64,000 bases of DNA from Rhizobium sp. NRK18. Lineage in GTDB: Bacteria > Pseudomonadota > Alphaproteobacteria > Rhizobiales > Rhizobiaceae. The position numbers were made by a program, and so were the translations under genes. Shown here piece after piece: positions 8,202 through 18,928 of the stretch. The notes beneath the pieces were generated by a model. It saw nothing but the letters and a program-made list of their open reading frames with translations, made no database searches and had not been told where the DNA came from. Each line of letters opens with the position of its first letter. The stretch's first letter is position 1. The stretch is from positions 1,517,681-1,581,680 of the forward strand of contig NZ_JANFMV010000001.1 in the NCBI RefSeq assembly GCF_024385575.1, in the 5' to 3' direction.

Positions 8202-9356
8202 TTACTGCTCGGCGGTATTGGAACGGGTGATGCGCATCAGGGCGCCGTTTTCGTCGTCGGTGATGAAGATGATCGAGCCGTCCGGCGCGACCTTCACGTC
8301 ACGGATGCGGCCGTAGTCGCCCTGCAGCATGCGCTCCTCCGACAGGATGGTGCCACTGTCCTCGCGTTCCAGTCTTGCGATCAGCTGGTATTTGAGCGCC
8401 GCGACGAGGAAGTCGCCCTCCCATTCCGGGAACATCGGGCCGTGATAGACGGCGATCGCCCCGGGCGCGATGGAGGGATCCCAATAGTAGAGCGGCTGTT
8501 CGTAGCCTTCGGCTTCCGTGCCGATTCCGATATCGGCGCCGGAATAGTCCTTGCCGTAGGTGATCACCGGCCAGCCGTAATTCTTGCCGGCTTCCGGCAT
8601 GTTAATCTCGTCGCCGCCGCGTGCGCCGTGTTCCACGGTAAAGAGCCGGTCGTCCTTCGGATCGATGACGGTGCCCTGCGGGTTGCGGTGACCGAGCGAC
8701 CAGATTTCCGGTCTGCCCTTCGCGCCGCCGGCAAAGGGATTGTCGGCGGGAATGGTGCCGTCGGCGTTGATGTGCAGGATCTTGCCGGCATCGTCCATGG
8801 GATCCTGCGCGCGGTCGCGCTCGCCGCAATCGCCGATGCCGAAGAACAGGCTGCCGTCCGGCGCCTGGGCGATGCGGCTGCCGAACTGGATGTCGGTGGT
8901 GCAGGCCGGATGCATGAGGAAAATCTGTTGCACGTCGTCGAGCCGGCTTTCGTCACGCGCGAGCGTGGCGCTGTAGACGGCCGTGCCATGGCCGGCTTCG
9001 TCGGTGACGACGGCGGTGAAATAGAGGCGGCGGTTCTGTGCGAAGTCGGCATCGAGCGCGATGTCCAGGAGGCCGGCCTGACCGGCGTCATAGACCGCCG
9101 GGACGCCGGCGATCGACTTGGAAACCTTGCCGTCGCGCACGATGCGCATGGTGCCGGCCTTTTCGCTGATGATGTAGGCGCCGTCGGGCAGGATCTCTAC
9201 AGACCAGGGTGAGGCCAGGCCGTCGGCGATCTTCGTGACCTCGAGAATGGCCGATTGCGTCTCGGCGACGTCGTCCTGCGCAGATGCACAAAAGGCGGTG
9301 GTCATCATCGCGGCGGCAGCCGCAAAAGCGAGACTTGTGTATTTCCGCCGGGCCAT
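8202..9356 (-). CDS. PQQ-dependent aldose sugar dehydrogenase-like (YliI family)
   Basis: A 384-residue periplasmic six-bladed beta-propeller of the glucose/sorbosone dehydrogenase family. Residues 1-26 are a Sec signal peptide ending near CASA. Motifs include GLASPWSVEILPDG, AGQAGLLDIALDADF, SLGHRNPQG and EHGARGGDEINMPEAGKNYGWP, with the blade His and Arg residues that contact PQQ and Ca2+ in Asd. It oxidises aldoses using pyrroloquinoline quinone; no PQQ synthesis genes are in this window. It belongs to a run of minus-strand genes with the sortase pair upstream, from which it is separated by 61 bases. Confidence 0.86.
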   Translation of the reverse strand: MARRKYTSLAFAAAAAMMTTAFCASAQDDVAETQSAILEVTKIADGLASPWSVEILPDGAYIISEKAGTMRIVRDGKVSKSIAGVPAVYDAGQAGLLDIALDADFAQNRRLYFTAVVTDEAGHGTAVYSATLARDESRLDDVQQIFLMHPACTTDIQFGSRIAQAPDGSLFFGIGDCGERDRAQDPMDDAGKILHINADGTIPADNPFAGGAKGRPEIWSLGHRNPQGTVIDPKDDRLFTVEHGARGGDEINMPEAGKNYGWPVITYGKDYSGADIGIGTEAEGYEQPLYYWDPSIAPGAIAVYHGPMFPEWEGDFLVAALKYQLIARLEREDSGTILSEERMLQGDYGRIRDVKVAPDGSIIFITDDENGALMRITRSNTAEQ

Positions 9357-9417
9357 GCGGACATCCTGACGCTAGATTTCAATCTTCAGGCGAATGTGGG
9401 GGATTCTCTTTCAGGTT

Positions 9418-10068
9418 TCAACGCGCCGCGACGATGTTTCCCGTGCCTTCGGTCATTCGTTCTGCATCGAGAATGTAGCGCAGCGGGCCGCGTTCGACCG
9501 CGTCGAAAGGCCAGCAGGTGGTCAGCGCCAGGTGCTGGCCGCTGGCCGCGGCGTCTATGCCGCTGTCATTCCAACGCGCAATCCGGCCGACGCCCGCCCG
9601 GTAGCGCAGGACGTTGCCGTTTGCCGTCGTGACCTCGATGATGTCGCCGGGACGGACGTCCTTCAGCCAGCGAAAATGCGTGTCGCGATGGGCGGCGAAG
9701 ACCGTTGTGCCGTTTTCACCGGGCGGCGGGGTGGTGGTCAGCCATGCCGGGCCGAAGGCGAGCGCCTGGCCGGACGCGCCTTTCAGCACGATCGCCGAAC
9801 GGTGGAGCCGCGGCACCCGGATTTCCGCTTCGGTGACGAAATCGGCCCAAGGCCAAGGTTTGCTGTTGGCATCTCCGGCCAGACGCTCGGCGAAGCTACG
9901 CTGCAGCAGAACCTGGGAGAGGGCGGCCTTCGCCTTCATGTACAGGCCGTCGCCGATCAGCATCAGGCCCGTCACGCCGACCACCGCAATGGCGCCGGCC
10001 AGCAACCGCTCGGCCGTCGACATACGGCGTATGAAGTCGAGGTGGTACCATCTGGGCTGGTCAGTCAA
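9418..10068 (-). CDS. Class GN sortase
   Basis: A 216-residue membrane-anchored sortase of the Gram-negative type. The N-terminal transmembrane helix spans about residues 22-46. Catalytic residues are His127 (FAAHRDTHF), Cys185 (ALTTCWPF) and Arg197 (ERGPLRYIL). These enzymes cleave at an LPxTx-like signal and transfer the substrate. Its gene overlaps the 3' end of the VIT/VWA protein gene by 8 bases, and that protein ends in a classic sorting signal, so enzyme and substrate are paired. What the sortase attaches its substrate to in a Gram-negative cell is not established. Confidence 0.9.
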   Translation of the reverse strand: MTDQPRWYHLDFIRRMSTAERLLAGAIAVVGVTGLMLIGDGLYMKAKAALSQVLLQRSFAERLAGDANSKPWPWADFVTEAEIRVPRLHRSAIVLKGASGQALAFGPAWLTTTPPPGENGTTVFAAHRDTHFRWLKDVRPGDIIEVTTANGNVLRYRAGVGRIARWNDSGIDAAASGQHLALTTCWPFDAVERGPLRYILDAERMTEGTGNIVAAR

Positions 10069-12439
10069 GGCGCGTTCCTCCCAAGGAGGCGAGGTGCTTG
10101 AAGCCCCGGCGCCAGATGGTGAGGCAAATGCCGGCCATCACGGCGAAGGCGACCATCAGCAGGCCGAGCAGTATGTTGCGATCGGCAAGCGTTGCCGTCT
10201 GCGGAAGATCGACGCTTGCCGTCTGGTTGGAGGCGATCAGGGCGGCGCTTTCGGCGCTGGGGGCGGCGAGCATCTGGTTTGCCGTCATGGAGGCTAGCTG
10301 GACGCGCTTTGCAGCCGGCGCATCGATTTCGGCCTTGTCGGGTTGCTGGCCGGGGACGGTGTTGTCCTGTGGGCGGTCGGAGCCGAAGACCTTGTCGTAA
10401 TCCCAGCCGGCCGGCAGGTTCAGCGGCAGCCTGGTTTCCGCCAGCCACTCGCCGCTCGGGCGGCTCGCCGTCACGTTGACGGCAACGAGGCTTGTGACGC
10501 GCGAGACGAGGTGGTGGGCCATGGCCACATCCTCGATCTGCTTGTCGAGCGCCTTCTGGTCGCCAATGCGGAAGGCGTTGGATTCCAGGTCCTCGATCTT
10601 GCGCTTGGCCCAGAGCTTGGCAATGCCGCTGCCCTTGGCCGCCTTGGCGATGTCCATGTCGACGCGCCAGGGCTGATCGCCGGTCTTGCCGGCGATCAGC
10701 AATGTGCCGGAGGGGTCCGCTTCCTGCAGTTCCGCCGTCAGCACGACAGGCTCTCCGGCATAAAGGTCGGGCATCGGATCGGGGGTGATTTCCTGCGCAC
10801 CAACGCCCTCGAACTTGGCGGAGATGTCGGTCATCGCCGGATGTTCGAGCTTCTGGAAGAGTTCGCCCATGCGTTCGGCGACCTGATCCTCCGAGCCGAT
10901 ATGGGTGTAGGTGCCGCGGCCGAGTTCGGCGGCCTTGGTCATGAAAAAGGAGTTCGGGGCCGAACCGATGCCGACGGTGAATACGCGTGCATCGCCACGG
11001 TTGCGGGCAATTTCGTCGAAGAGTTCCGCCTCATTGCCGATCGCGCCGTCGGTCAGGAACACGACCTGCCTCAGCGCGCCGTCCTCGTGCTTGCCCTGGG
11101 TCGTGAGCGCCGCATGCAGGGCCTGCAGCATTTCTGTGCCGCCGTCGGCCGTCAGGCTGCGGACATAGGCGATCGCCTTTTCACGGTTGTCGGGGGAGGC
11201 GGGCACGAGGCCGCCGAAGAAGTCCGTCATCGTGTCGTCGAAGCGGATGACGTTGAACCGGTCGCTGGCCTTCAGGCGGCTGATTGCCAGTGCCAGGCTC
11301 GCCTGCGCCTGTTCGATCGACGGGCCGGACATGGAGCCGGAATTGTCGAGGATGAAGACGACCTCGCGCTTGTCGACGGCCTTTTCTGCTGCCGGATCGG
11401 CAGGCGGCGTGACGAAGGCCATGACATAGGTCTTGCCGTCGACGCTCTCCTTGAAAAGACCTGCATTCGGGGCCTTGCCGGCGGCGGCGCGCCAGTCGAT
11501 CTCGAAGTCCCGGTCGGCCGGTACGCTGCCGTTCTTCAGGGCCAGCGTCTCGCTGCCGTTCTCGTCTTTGACCGTGTCCATCTCGTGGAACGGCGTCTTG
11601 ACCTCGCCGAGCGGGAAACCGGCATCAAGGTGGACGGTGAGGGTCACCGGATTGATCTTGGCGTTTTCGCGCGGATCGAGGACGGGGGCGGTGATCTTCT
11701 CACGGTCCGGAACCGGATCGCTGCCCGTCGCATAGCCCGAGCCGCTGTTGTCGAAGTCGACCGTCTGGACCAGCGGCTGCGGATTGTAGCGGGGTGCCAC
11801 GACCATCGGGAAGCGCAGGGAGAACTCGCCGTTCGACTGGTGGACCTCCTGCTGGTACTCGATTTGTACGGCCACCATTTCGCCGGGGCCGATATTGGCG
11901 ACCTGGTTGGTGAAGAGGTTGGGGCGCTGCTGTTCCAGAAGAGCGGCCTTCTTGCCTTCCTTCTTGGCTTGTTCGTAAATCTCGCGCGCCTCCTGGCGCG
12001 GCTTGATCTCGCCTTCGATGTAGCGATCGCCGATTTTCATCTTCAGCGTGTCTACCGCGGCGTTTTCGGGCAGCGGGAAGACGTAGGTGCCTTCGACCCA
12101 TCCCTTGGAGGGATTGACGAACTGCTGTGTGACCTTGACGCGGGCGATCGGTCCGGAGACGTCGATCTTCACGTCGGTGGCAAGCTTCGGCGCCTCGACA
12201 TAGAAACCGGGATCGCGCGCCGGAAAGAGCAGGGCACCGCTCATCATGTCGGAGGGCCGCACCAGTGCGATCTTCTGCGGTGCGGGAGGCTTGGCAGCGG
12301 TATCCTGCGCCTTCAGCCCCGACACGAGGCCGGTCAGCATGACCATGCAGGCGGCGAGCGCAAAGAAAGCCAGGCGAAACGCCGCGGCTGTTGTTCTTTG
12401 CTGCTCGCGCAGCTCGTGATCCTCGCGCTCGAATGACAT
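10061..12439 (-). CDS. Sortase target protein with VIT and VWA domains
   Basis: A 792-residue exported protein. A signal or anchor segment lies near 20-44. A VIT domain (about 60-215) includes VKVTQQFVNPS and the EGEIKPRQEAREIYEQAKKEG stretch. The VWA domain starts at about 358 with an intact MIDAS, DNSGS at 365-369. The C-terminus carries the sorting signal LPQTA (745-749), then a hydrophobic helix and the basic tail RRGFKH. This layout is that of the marine proteobacterial sortase target family. The ATG at 12439 follows GAGGGGGAAATATC. It is translationally coupled to the sortase and may act as an adhesion or scaffold protein at the envelope. Confidence 0.9.
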   Translation of the reverse strand: MSFEREDHELREQQRTTAAAFRLAFFALAACMVMLTGLVSGLKAQDTAAKPPAPQKIALVRPSDMMSGALLFPARDPGFYVEAPKLATDVKIDVSGPIARVKVTQQFVNPSKGWVEGTYVFPLPENAAVDTLKMKIGDRYIEGEIKPRQEAREIYEQAKKEGKKAALLEQQRPNLFTNQVANIGPGEMVAVQIEYQQEVHQSNGEFSLRFPMVVAPRYNPQPLVQTVDFDNSGSGYATGSDPVPDREKITAPVLDPRENAKINPVTLTVHLDAGFPLGEVKTPFHEMDTVKDENGSETLALKNGSVPADRDFEIDWRAAAGKAPNAGLFKESVDGKTYVMAFVTPPADPAAEKAVDKREVVFILDNSGSMSGPSIEQAQASLALAISRLKASDRFNVIRFDDTMTDFFGGLVPASPDNREKAIAYVRSLTADGGTEMLQALHAALTTQGKHEDGALRQVVFLTDGAIGNEAELFDEIARNRGDARVFTVGIGSAPNSFFMTKAAELGRGTYTHIGSEDQVAERMGELFQKLEHPAMTDISAKFEGVGAQEITPDPMPDLYAGEPVVLTAELQEADPSGTLLIAGKTGDQPWRVDMDIAKAAKGSGIAKLWAKRKIEDLESNAFRIGDQKALDKQIEDVAMAHHLVSRVTSLVAVNVTASRPSGEWLAETRLPLNLPAGWDYDKVFGSDRPQDNTVPGQQPDKAEIDAPAAKRVQLASMTANQMLAAPSAESAALIASNQTASVDLPQTATLADRNILLGLLMVAFAVMAGICLTIWRRGFKHLASLGGTRLD

Positions 12440-14037
<1,598 letters not shown>

Positions 14038-14060
14038 GCGCCTGACAAAATCGAAATTTG

Positions 14061-14096
14061 AAGGCCCGCCGGATATGCGTCCAGCGGGCCTTTTGT
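14061..14096 (+). terminator. Terminator of aatA
   Basis: AAGGCCCGC (14061-14069) and GCGGGCCTT (14084-14092) followed by TTTG. It also faces the end of the convergent LysR gene. Confidence 0.87.
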
Positions 14097-14101
14097 TTGC
14101 G

Positions 14102-14998
14102 CTACAGGCTGCGGACGTATTGCAGCATGCCTTCGACAAGGGCGTCGAACGCGGCACGGCAACGCGGCGTATTCCTGAGGTTCTCGTGCATGGCGGCCCA
14201 GACGGGCAGGCGGATCGGCAGGGTGCCTTCCAGAATCTCCACGAGATTGGGGTCCCTCAGGCCCAATTGCCTCTGACACAGCCCTATGCCGCAACCGGCT
14301 CTCAGCATGGCCAGTTGCGCGGTGTTGCTGTCGGCGCGGAAATGAAACCGGGGCAGGGCGACGCCCGGGAAATTGCGCATGACATCGCGGACATAGGCAA
14401 GGTTCCTGTCGTAGCCGATGACATCATGCTTGGCGAGATCGGCTAGGCTTTGCGGCGTACCGCGTCTTACAAGATAGTCGCGATGGGCGAAGAAGCCGAT
14501 CGGAATGTCGCCGAGATGGCGGACGACGAGGGCTGTCTGGACCGGTTCCGTCATTCTGAGGGCGATGTCGGCCTGCCGGTGCAGCAGGTCCTCCACGGCG
14601 TCAGAGGCCGACAACTCGATCTCGAGCTTTGGATGGGTCTCGCCTAGCTTTGCAAGGATCGGCGGCAGCACCTCGACGGCGACGATCTCGCTGGCGCTGA
14701 TCCTGACCGTGCCTTCGACGGCGCCGGGCGAGGCGGAGGTGGCGCGCGCCAGCGCGGCGGCGGTGGCTGCCATGCTTTCGGCGTAGGGCTTGAGGGTCAG
14801 CGCCGCTTCCGTCGGCTGCAGGCCGCTTTGCGAGCGGGTGAAGAGCGGAAAGCCGGCGGCCTGTTCCAGCGCCTCGACATGCCGGCCTACGGTGGGCTGG
14901 CTGAGGTTCAGTTGCCGCGCCGCAGCCGAGAGCGAGCCGGTCTGCAACACGGCAAGAAACGTCCGATAGAGATCCCAGTCGACATCATGTGTTGCCAT
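14102..14998 (-). CDS. LysR-family transcriptional regulator
   Basis: A 298-residue LysR-type regulator. The N-terminal helix-turn-helix (about 8-65) contains LSAAARQLNLSQPTVGRHVEALE. A periplasmic-binding-like effector domain follows from about residue 93. It is divergent from the SDR-family gene at 15096 with a 97-base gap, so it probably controls that gene. The palindrome ATAC-N6-GTAT at 14997-15010 touches its own start codon and could be an autoregulatory site. Effector unknown. Confidence 0.87.
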   Translation of the reverse strand: MATHDVDWDLYRTFLAVLQTGSLSAAARQLNLSQPTVGRHVEALEQAAGFPLFTRSQSGLQPTEAALTLKPYAESMAATAAALARATSASPGAVEGTVRISASEIVAVEVLPPILAKLGETHPKLEIELSASDAVEDLLHRQADIALRMTEPVQTALVVRHLGDIPIGFFAHRDYLVRRGTPQSLADLAKHDVIGYDRNLAYVRDVMRNFPGVALPRFHFRADSNTAQLAMLRAGCGIGLCQRQLGLRDPNLVEILEGTLPIRLPVWAAMHENLRNTPRCRAAFDALVEGMLQYVRSL

Positions 14999-15095
14999 AC
15001 AAAAACGTATAGCAGGGCAACCAATTTATACAATTCCGAATTTTTGGAAGATCGCCGATGATTGCGCCACACAAACCCAACAGTGGAGATTATCG

Positions 15096-16103
15096 ATGTC
15101 GAACGATTTGAAGTTACCTGTTGCCCTTATCCTGGGCGCAACCGGAGGCATTGGCGGCGCAGTCGCCCATGTGCTGAAGGCAAGAGGCTGGACGGTCCGC
15201 GCCCTGAACCGGAACTCGGCGGCCCTGCAAGGCCGGCATCCGGAATTCGAGTGGCGGCAAGGTGACGCGCTGGTCGCGGCGGATGTTTCGGCGGCAGCCA
15301 GCGGCGTCGATCTCATCGTGCATGCGGTCAATCCGCCCGGCTATCGCGACTGGGAAAAGCTGGTGCTGCCGATGCTCGACAATTCGATCGCGGCGGCTTC
15401 CCGCCATGGTGCACGGCTGCTGGTGCCGGGAACGGTCTACAATTTCGGGCCTGACGCGCGCCCCAACCCGGTCGAGGACAGCCCCCAGAACCCGGAGACG
15501 CGAAAGGGGAAGATCCGCGTTGCGTTCGAGAAGCGCCTGCGCCAGGCAGCCGCCAATGGCACACAGGTCATCATGGTCAGGGCCGGGGATTTCTTCGGTC
15601 CCGGTGCCGCCAACAACTGGTTTTCGCAACTGGTGACGCCCGGCAAGCCGGTGAAGGCGGTCGTCAATCCGGGTCGAAAAGGCGTTGGCCATCAATGGGC
15701 CTATCTGCCCGATCTGGCGGAAACCATGATGCGGCTGGTGGAGCGCTCGTCGAGCCTGCCGGCCTATGCCGACTATCACTTCGAAGGGTTCTGGGACCAT
15801 GACGGCATGCAGATGGCAAACGCAATCGGACGTGTGGTCGGAAAGCCGGATATCCGCGTCCGACGCTTCCCGTGGCCGCTCGCCTATGTTGCCTCCCCCT
15901 TCGTCCGGCTTTTCCGGGAGATTCTCGAGATGCGCTATCTCTGGCAGGAGCCGTTGCACCTGACCAACAGCAAGCTGACGGCGGCGATCGGGGAAGAGCC
16001 GCGTACGCCGATCGACGAGGCGGTGCGCGCCACCCTTGATGCGTTCGGTTGCCTGCCCGAAGCGCTCGGTGACCACCGGAGCGGCACGCTGGCTGTCGCC
16101 TAA
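15096..16103 (+). CDS. NAD(P)-dependent epimerase/dehydratase (extended SDR) family protein
   Basis: A 335-residue Rossmann protein. The nucleotide motif is LILGATGGIGGAVA near residues 11-24, followed by a strand/Arg pair (RALNRN) that suggests NADP binding. The later part contains VRAGDFFGPGAANNWF and the hydrophobic C-terminal segment typical of NmrA/GalE-like SDRs of uncertain substrate. The canonical YxxxK pair is not evident: the expected place reads TVYNFGPD, with no Lys three residues on, so catalysis may differ. It is divergent from a LysR gene, and its stop overlaps the ChaA-like gene's end by four bases. Confidence 0.78.
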   Translation: MSNDLKLPVALILGATGGIGGAVAHVLKARGWTVRALNRNSAALQGRHPEFEWRQGDALVAADVSAAASGVDLIVHAVNPPGYRDWEKLVLPMLDNSIAAASRHGARLLVPGTVYNFGPDARPNPVEDSPQNPETRKGKIRVAFEKRLRQAAANGTQVIMVRAGDFFGPGAANNWFSQLVTPGKPVKAVVNPGRKGVGHQWAYLPDLAETMMRLVERSSSLPAYADYHFEGFWDHDGMQMANAIGRVVGKPDIRVRRFPWPLAYVASPFVRLFREILEMRYLWQEPLHLTNSKLTAAIGEEPRTPIDEAVRATLDAFGCLPEALGDHRSGTLAVA

Positions 16104-17206
16104 AGGCCGATCGCGGACAGCATCAGGAAGGTGGCGAACAGCACGAAATGGGTCATGCCTTCGATCGCGTTGGTTTCGCCGTCGGAAAGATTGATGGCCG
16201 ATGCGATCAGCGTGATCGTCACCATCACCGTCTGTGTCGAGGTCATGGCCATCACGATCGGCTCGCCCTGGAAAAGGGCGAGCGCTTCCATCACCGGTAC
16301 GGTGAGGATGACTGTCGACAACGAGGCGCCGAGCGCGATGTTGATGACCGATTGCATGCGGTTGGCGAGCGCCGCCCTGAGGGCGGTCAGGATTTCCGGC
16401 GCCGCCGAGATGCCCGCCACGATGATGGCGGCGACGGCTGGCGGCGTGCCGGTGCCCTTGAGGCCCTCCGTCATGAAGCCGGACATCAGCTCCGCCAGTA
16501 AGCCGATGACGCACACGCCGGCGATCAGGAATGCGATCGAGACGCTCATCGGCGCGTCCTCGTCGTGGTCGCCTTCCGCCGCAACCGCTGCCGCCTCCGC
16601 CTTTCGGGTGTTGCGGGGGTAGTGGTAGCTGAAGAAATAGCTGTGCTGGTCGACCTGCATGCGCAGGAACAGCGCGTAGAGCGACAGCATGGCGACGATC
16701 GTAAAGCCGGAATAGAGATGCCACTTTGCCTGCGGCACGAACTCCGGGACCACCATGGAGATCCCCATGGCCGTCAGGATCATTACCGAATAGGTCTTGC
16801 CGGAATCGTCATTGTAGGCCTGCTCCCCGTGCTTCAGTCCGCCGAGCAGGGCGGCGAGGCCGAGTATGCCGTTGATATCCAGCATGACCGCCGAATAGAT
16901 GGTGTCGCGGGCCAGTGTCGGCGAGCTTTCCGCGCTCATCATGATGGCGAGGATCACCACTTCGACGACCACCGCCGACAAAGTCAGGATCATCGTGCCG
17001 TAAGGATCGCCGACCTTGGCGGCGATCGCCTCGGCATGGTGGGCCACGCGGATGGACACGCCGACAATGGCGGCGATCAGCACCGCTGCGGCGATCAGGT
17101 TGACGGTCTGGGAAAGATGCGTGCCGGAGTGTTCGAGGAAATAGGCGGCCAAAGCCGCGATCAGCGCGATGCCAAACGCCAGTTCCTGTTTCAGTCTGCC
17201 GGCCAT
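16100..17206 (-). CDS. chaA: Calcium:proton antiporter, ChaA-like
   Basis: A 368-residue inner-membrane cation/Ca2+ exchanger with about 10-11 transmembrane helices. The two alpha repeats carry the acidic motifs: SAVVVEVVILAIMM with AVMLDINGILG in the first half, and AGISAAPEILTALRAAL in the second half. An acidic cytoplasmic loop (AAVAAEGDHDEDAP) separates the halves. By homology it exchanges cytoplasmic Ca2+ (or Na+/K+) for protons and helps in alkaline or salt stress. It is convergent with the SDR gene. Confidence 0.85.
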   Translation of the reverse strand: MAGRLKQELAFGIALIAALAAYFLEHSGTHLSQTVNLIAAAVLIAAIVGVSIRVAHHAEAIAAKVGDPYGTMILTLSAVVVEVVILAIMMSAESSPTLARDTIYSAVMLDINGILGLAALLGGLKHGEQAYNDDSGKTYSVMILTAMGISMVVPEFVPQAKWHLYSGFTIVAMLSLYALFLRMQVDQHSYFFSYHYPRNTRKAEAAAVAAEGDHDEDAPMSVSIAFLIAGVCVIGLLAELMSGFMTEGLKGTGTPPAVAAIIVAGISAAPEILTALRAALANRMQSVINIALGASLSTVILTVPVMEALALFQGEPIVMAMTSTQTVMVTITLIASAINLSDGETNAIEGMTHFVLFATFLMLSAIGL

Positions 17207-17313
17207 GCCTGCCCCTTCTCGCGTGATTGTCCTGTCCCTTGAGAAGCTTAGGGCATGATGGTGACAATGAGGAGGGGCAGAGCGCGATTTTGCCGCTCTG
17301 CCCCCGCCTTTGA

Positions 17314-18441
17314 TCAGGCCGCGTTGCTTTCATTCAGCGACGGATAGTCGATGTAGCCCTTGGCGCCGCCGCCATAGAAGGTCTGCTGGTCGGGTGTGTT
17401 GAGCGGGGCGTTCTTCTCAAGCCGCTCGGCCAGATCCGGATTGGCGATGTAGAGCTTGCCGAAGGCGACGAGATCGGCGCGGTCGCTGTCGACGGCATCG
17501 ATCGCGAGGTCACGGGTGTAGCCGTTGTTGACCATCCAGGCAGCCTTGCCACCGGCCTGCCGGTAGGCGTTCTTGAACGCGGCATAGTCGAACGGCTTCG
17601 GACCCTGGGTGAAGTCCCGGTCGCCGCCGGTCGCGCCTTCGATCACATGGACATAGGCCAGCGGATGCGCGGCAATCGCCTTCGCGACATAATCATAGAG
17701 CGCCTGCGGATCGTCGTCGGAGATGTCATTGGCCGGGGTGACCGGCGACAGGCGCAGGCCGGTGCGGGCACCGCCGACAGCAGCCACAACGGCTTCCACG
17801 ACCTCGACGAGGAAGCGGGCGCGGTTTTCGATCGGGCCGCCATATTCATCGATGCGCTTGTTGGCGCCGCTCTTCAGGAACTGGCCGATCAGGTAACCGT
17901 TGGCGCCATGAATTTCGACACCGTCGAAGCCGGCTTCGATCGCGGCCTTGGCGGCATGGGCGTAATCCTGGACCGTGGTCTTGATTTCCTCCAGCGTCAG
18001 TGCGCGGGGTTCGGAGGTCTCAACGAAGCCACCGGAACCGTCGGCATTGATGACGTAGGTCTTAGACTTGGCGGTGACTGCCGACGGCGCGACCGGCGCA
18101 TCACCATTCGGCTGCAGCGAGGTGTGCGAGACGCGACCGACATGCCAGATCTGCGTGAAGATGTGGCCGCCGGCCTTGTGAACCGCGTCCGTCACCTTCT
18201 TCCAGGCTTCAATGGCCTCGGCCTTGTAGAGGCCCGGAACGTCCGCATAGCCCTGGCCTTGGTGGGTGATGGCGGTGCCTTCGGTGATCAGCAGGCCGGC
18301 GCCGGCGCGCTGGCGGTAATATTCGACCGCATGGGGGCCGGGAATGGCGTTCGGCGAGCGGTTGCGGGTCAGCGGCGCCATGACGACGCGGTTCTTCAGC
18401 TTGATGTCTCCGAGCTTGAAGGGTTCGAACAGCTTGGTCAT
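17314..18441 (-). CDS. nemA: Old yellow enzyme-family alkene reductase
   Basis: A 375-residue FMN-dependent reductase of the NemA/OYE family that reduces electrophilic alkenes, maleimides and nitro compounds with NAD(P)H. Motifs: KLKNRVVMAPLTRNRS near the N-terminus, TEGTAITHQGQGY, IWHVGRVSH, and the substrate-anion pair in EIHGANGYLIGQFLK. The ATG at 18441 follows AAAGGACTTCC; the 84-residue extension has no support. It lies 58 bases downstream of an ArsR-type gene on the same strand and probably forms an operon with it, so the regulator likely controls detoxification. Confidence 0.92.
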   Translation of the reverse strand: MTKLFEPFKLGDIKLKNRVVMAPLTRNRSPNAIPGPHAVEYYRQRAGAGLLITEGTAITHQGQGYADVPGLYKAEAIEAWKKVTDAVHKAGGHIFTQIWHVGRVSHTSLQPNGDAPVAPSAVTAKSKTYVINADGSGGFVETSEPRALTLEEIKTTVQDYAHAAKAAIEAGFDGVEIHGANGYLIGQFLKSGANKRIDEYGGPIENRARFLVEVVEAVVAAVGGARTGLRLSPVTPANDISDDDPQALYDYVAKAIAAHPLAYVHVIEGATGGDRDFTQGPKPFDYAAFKNAYRQAGGKAAWMVNNGYTRDLAIDAVDSDRADLVAFGKLYIANPDLAERLEKNAPLNTPDQQTFYGGGAKGYIDYPSLNESNAA

Positions 18442-18499
18442 TGGAAGTCCTTTTGATGTCTTGTTTGGGGAGGGAAGGGGGAAGCGGCGCGTCGGCCGG

Positions 18500-18802
18500 T
18501 CACAGGCTGGAGGCAACCTCTGACCTGAACGCCTCGATGAGGGTTTCGTTCCGGCGATAGTAGATCCATTGTCCGACCTTCTCGGCTTCAATGAGACCGG
18601 CGCGCTGCAGGGTTGCGAGATGGGCGGAGACCGTGGATTGCGACAGGCCGCAGCATTCGAAGCCGCCGGCGCAAACGCCAAAGTCGGATACATGACCCTT
18701 GCCGCCGAAATGCGCCTGCGGATCCTTCAGCCATTCGAGAATCTGCCGGCGAACCGGGCTGGAAAGCGCCTTGAAGATTTCGTCCCTGTCCATCGTGCTC
18801 AT
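18500..18802 (-). CDS. ArsR-family regulator with a Cys cluster
   Basis: A 100-residue winged-helix repressor. The fold runs DEIFKALSSPVRRQILEWLKD, then the recognition helix LSQSTVSAHLATLQRAGLI and the wing VGQWIYYRRN. Three cysteines, Cys44, Cys50 and Cys51, sit in a loop just before the recognition helix (GVCAGGFECCG). ArsR proteins often sense metals or oxidants through thiols at this place. Being directly upstream of an OYE gene, it is a candidate electrophile or redox sensor for that gene. Ligand is inferred, not shown. Confidence 0.86.
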   Translation of the reverse strand: MSTMDRDEIFKALSSPVRRQILEWLKDPQAHFGGKGHVSDFGVCAGGFECCGLSQSTVSAHLATLQRAGLIEAEKVGQWIYYRRNETLIEAFRSEVASSL

Positions 18803-18895
18803 TTCTGTATATCGCGATACATCGATATAGGTATCGTCGAAGATCGATGTTTCAAGATCGAGTGCGAAAAATAAGTGAGGGGCTGGCGAGAAGGC

Positions 18896-18928
18896 AAAAA
18901 AAGAGGGCCACCGGAAAACCAGGGCCCT
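18896..18928 (-). terminator. Terminator of the AbcR-like RNA
   Basis: On the minus strand AGGGCC-CTGG-TTTT-CCGG-T-GGCCCT is followed by C and seven Ts. Very strong rho-independent terminator. Confidence 0.9.

Noticed and set aside
14997..15010. Palindrome ATAC-N6-GTAT between the LysR and SDR genes
   Set aside because: It overlaps the LysR start codon and gives T-N10-A, not T-N11-A, so it is not called as an operator.
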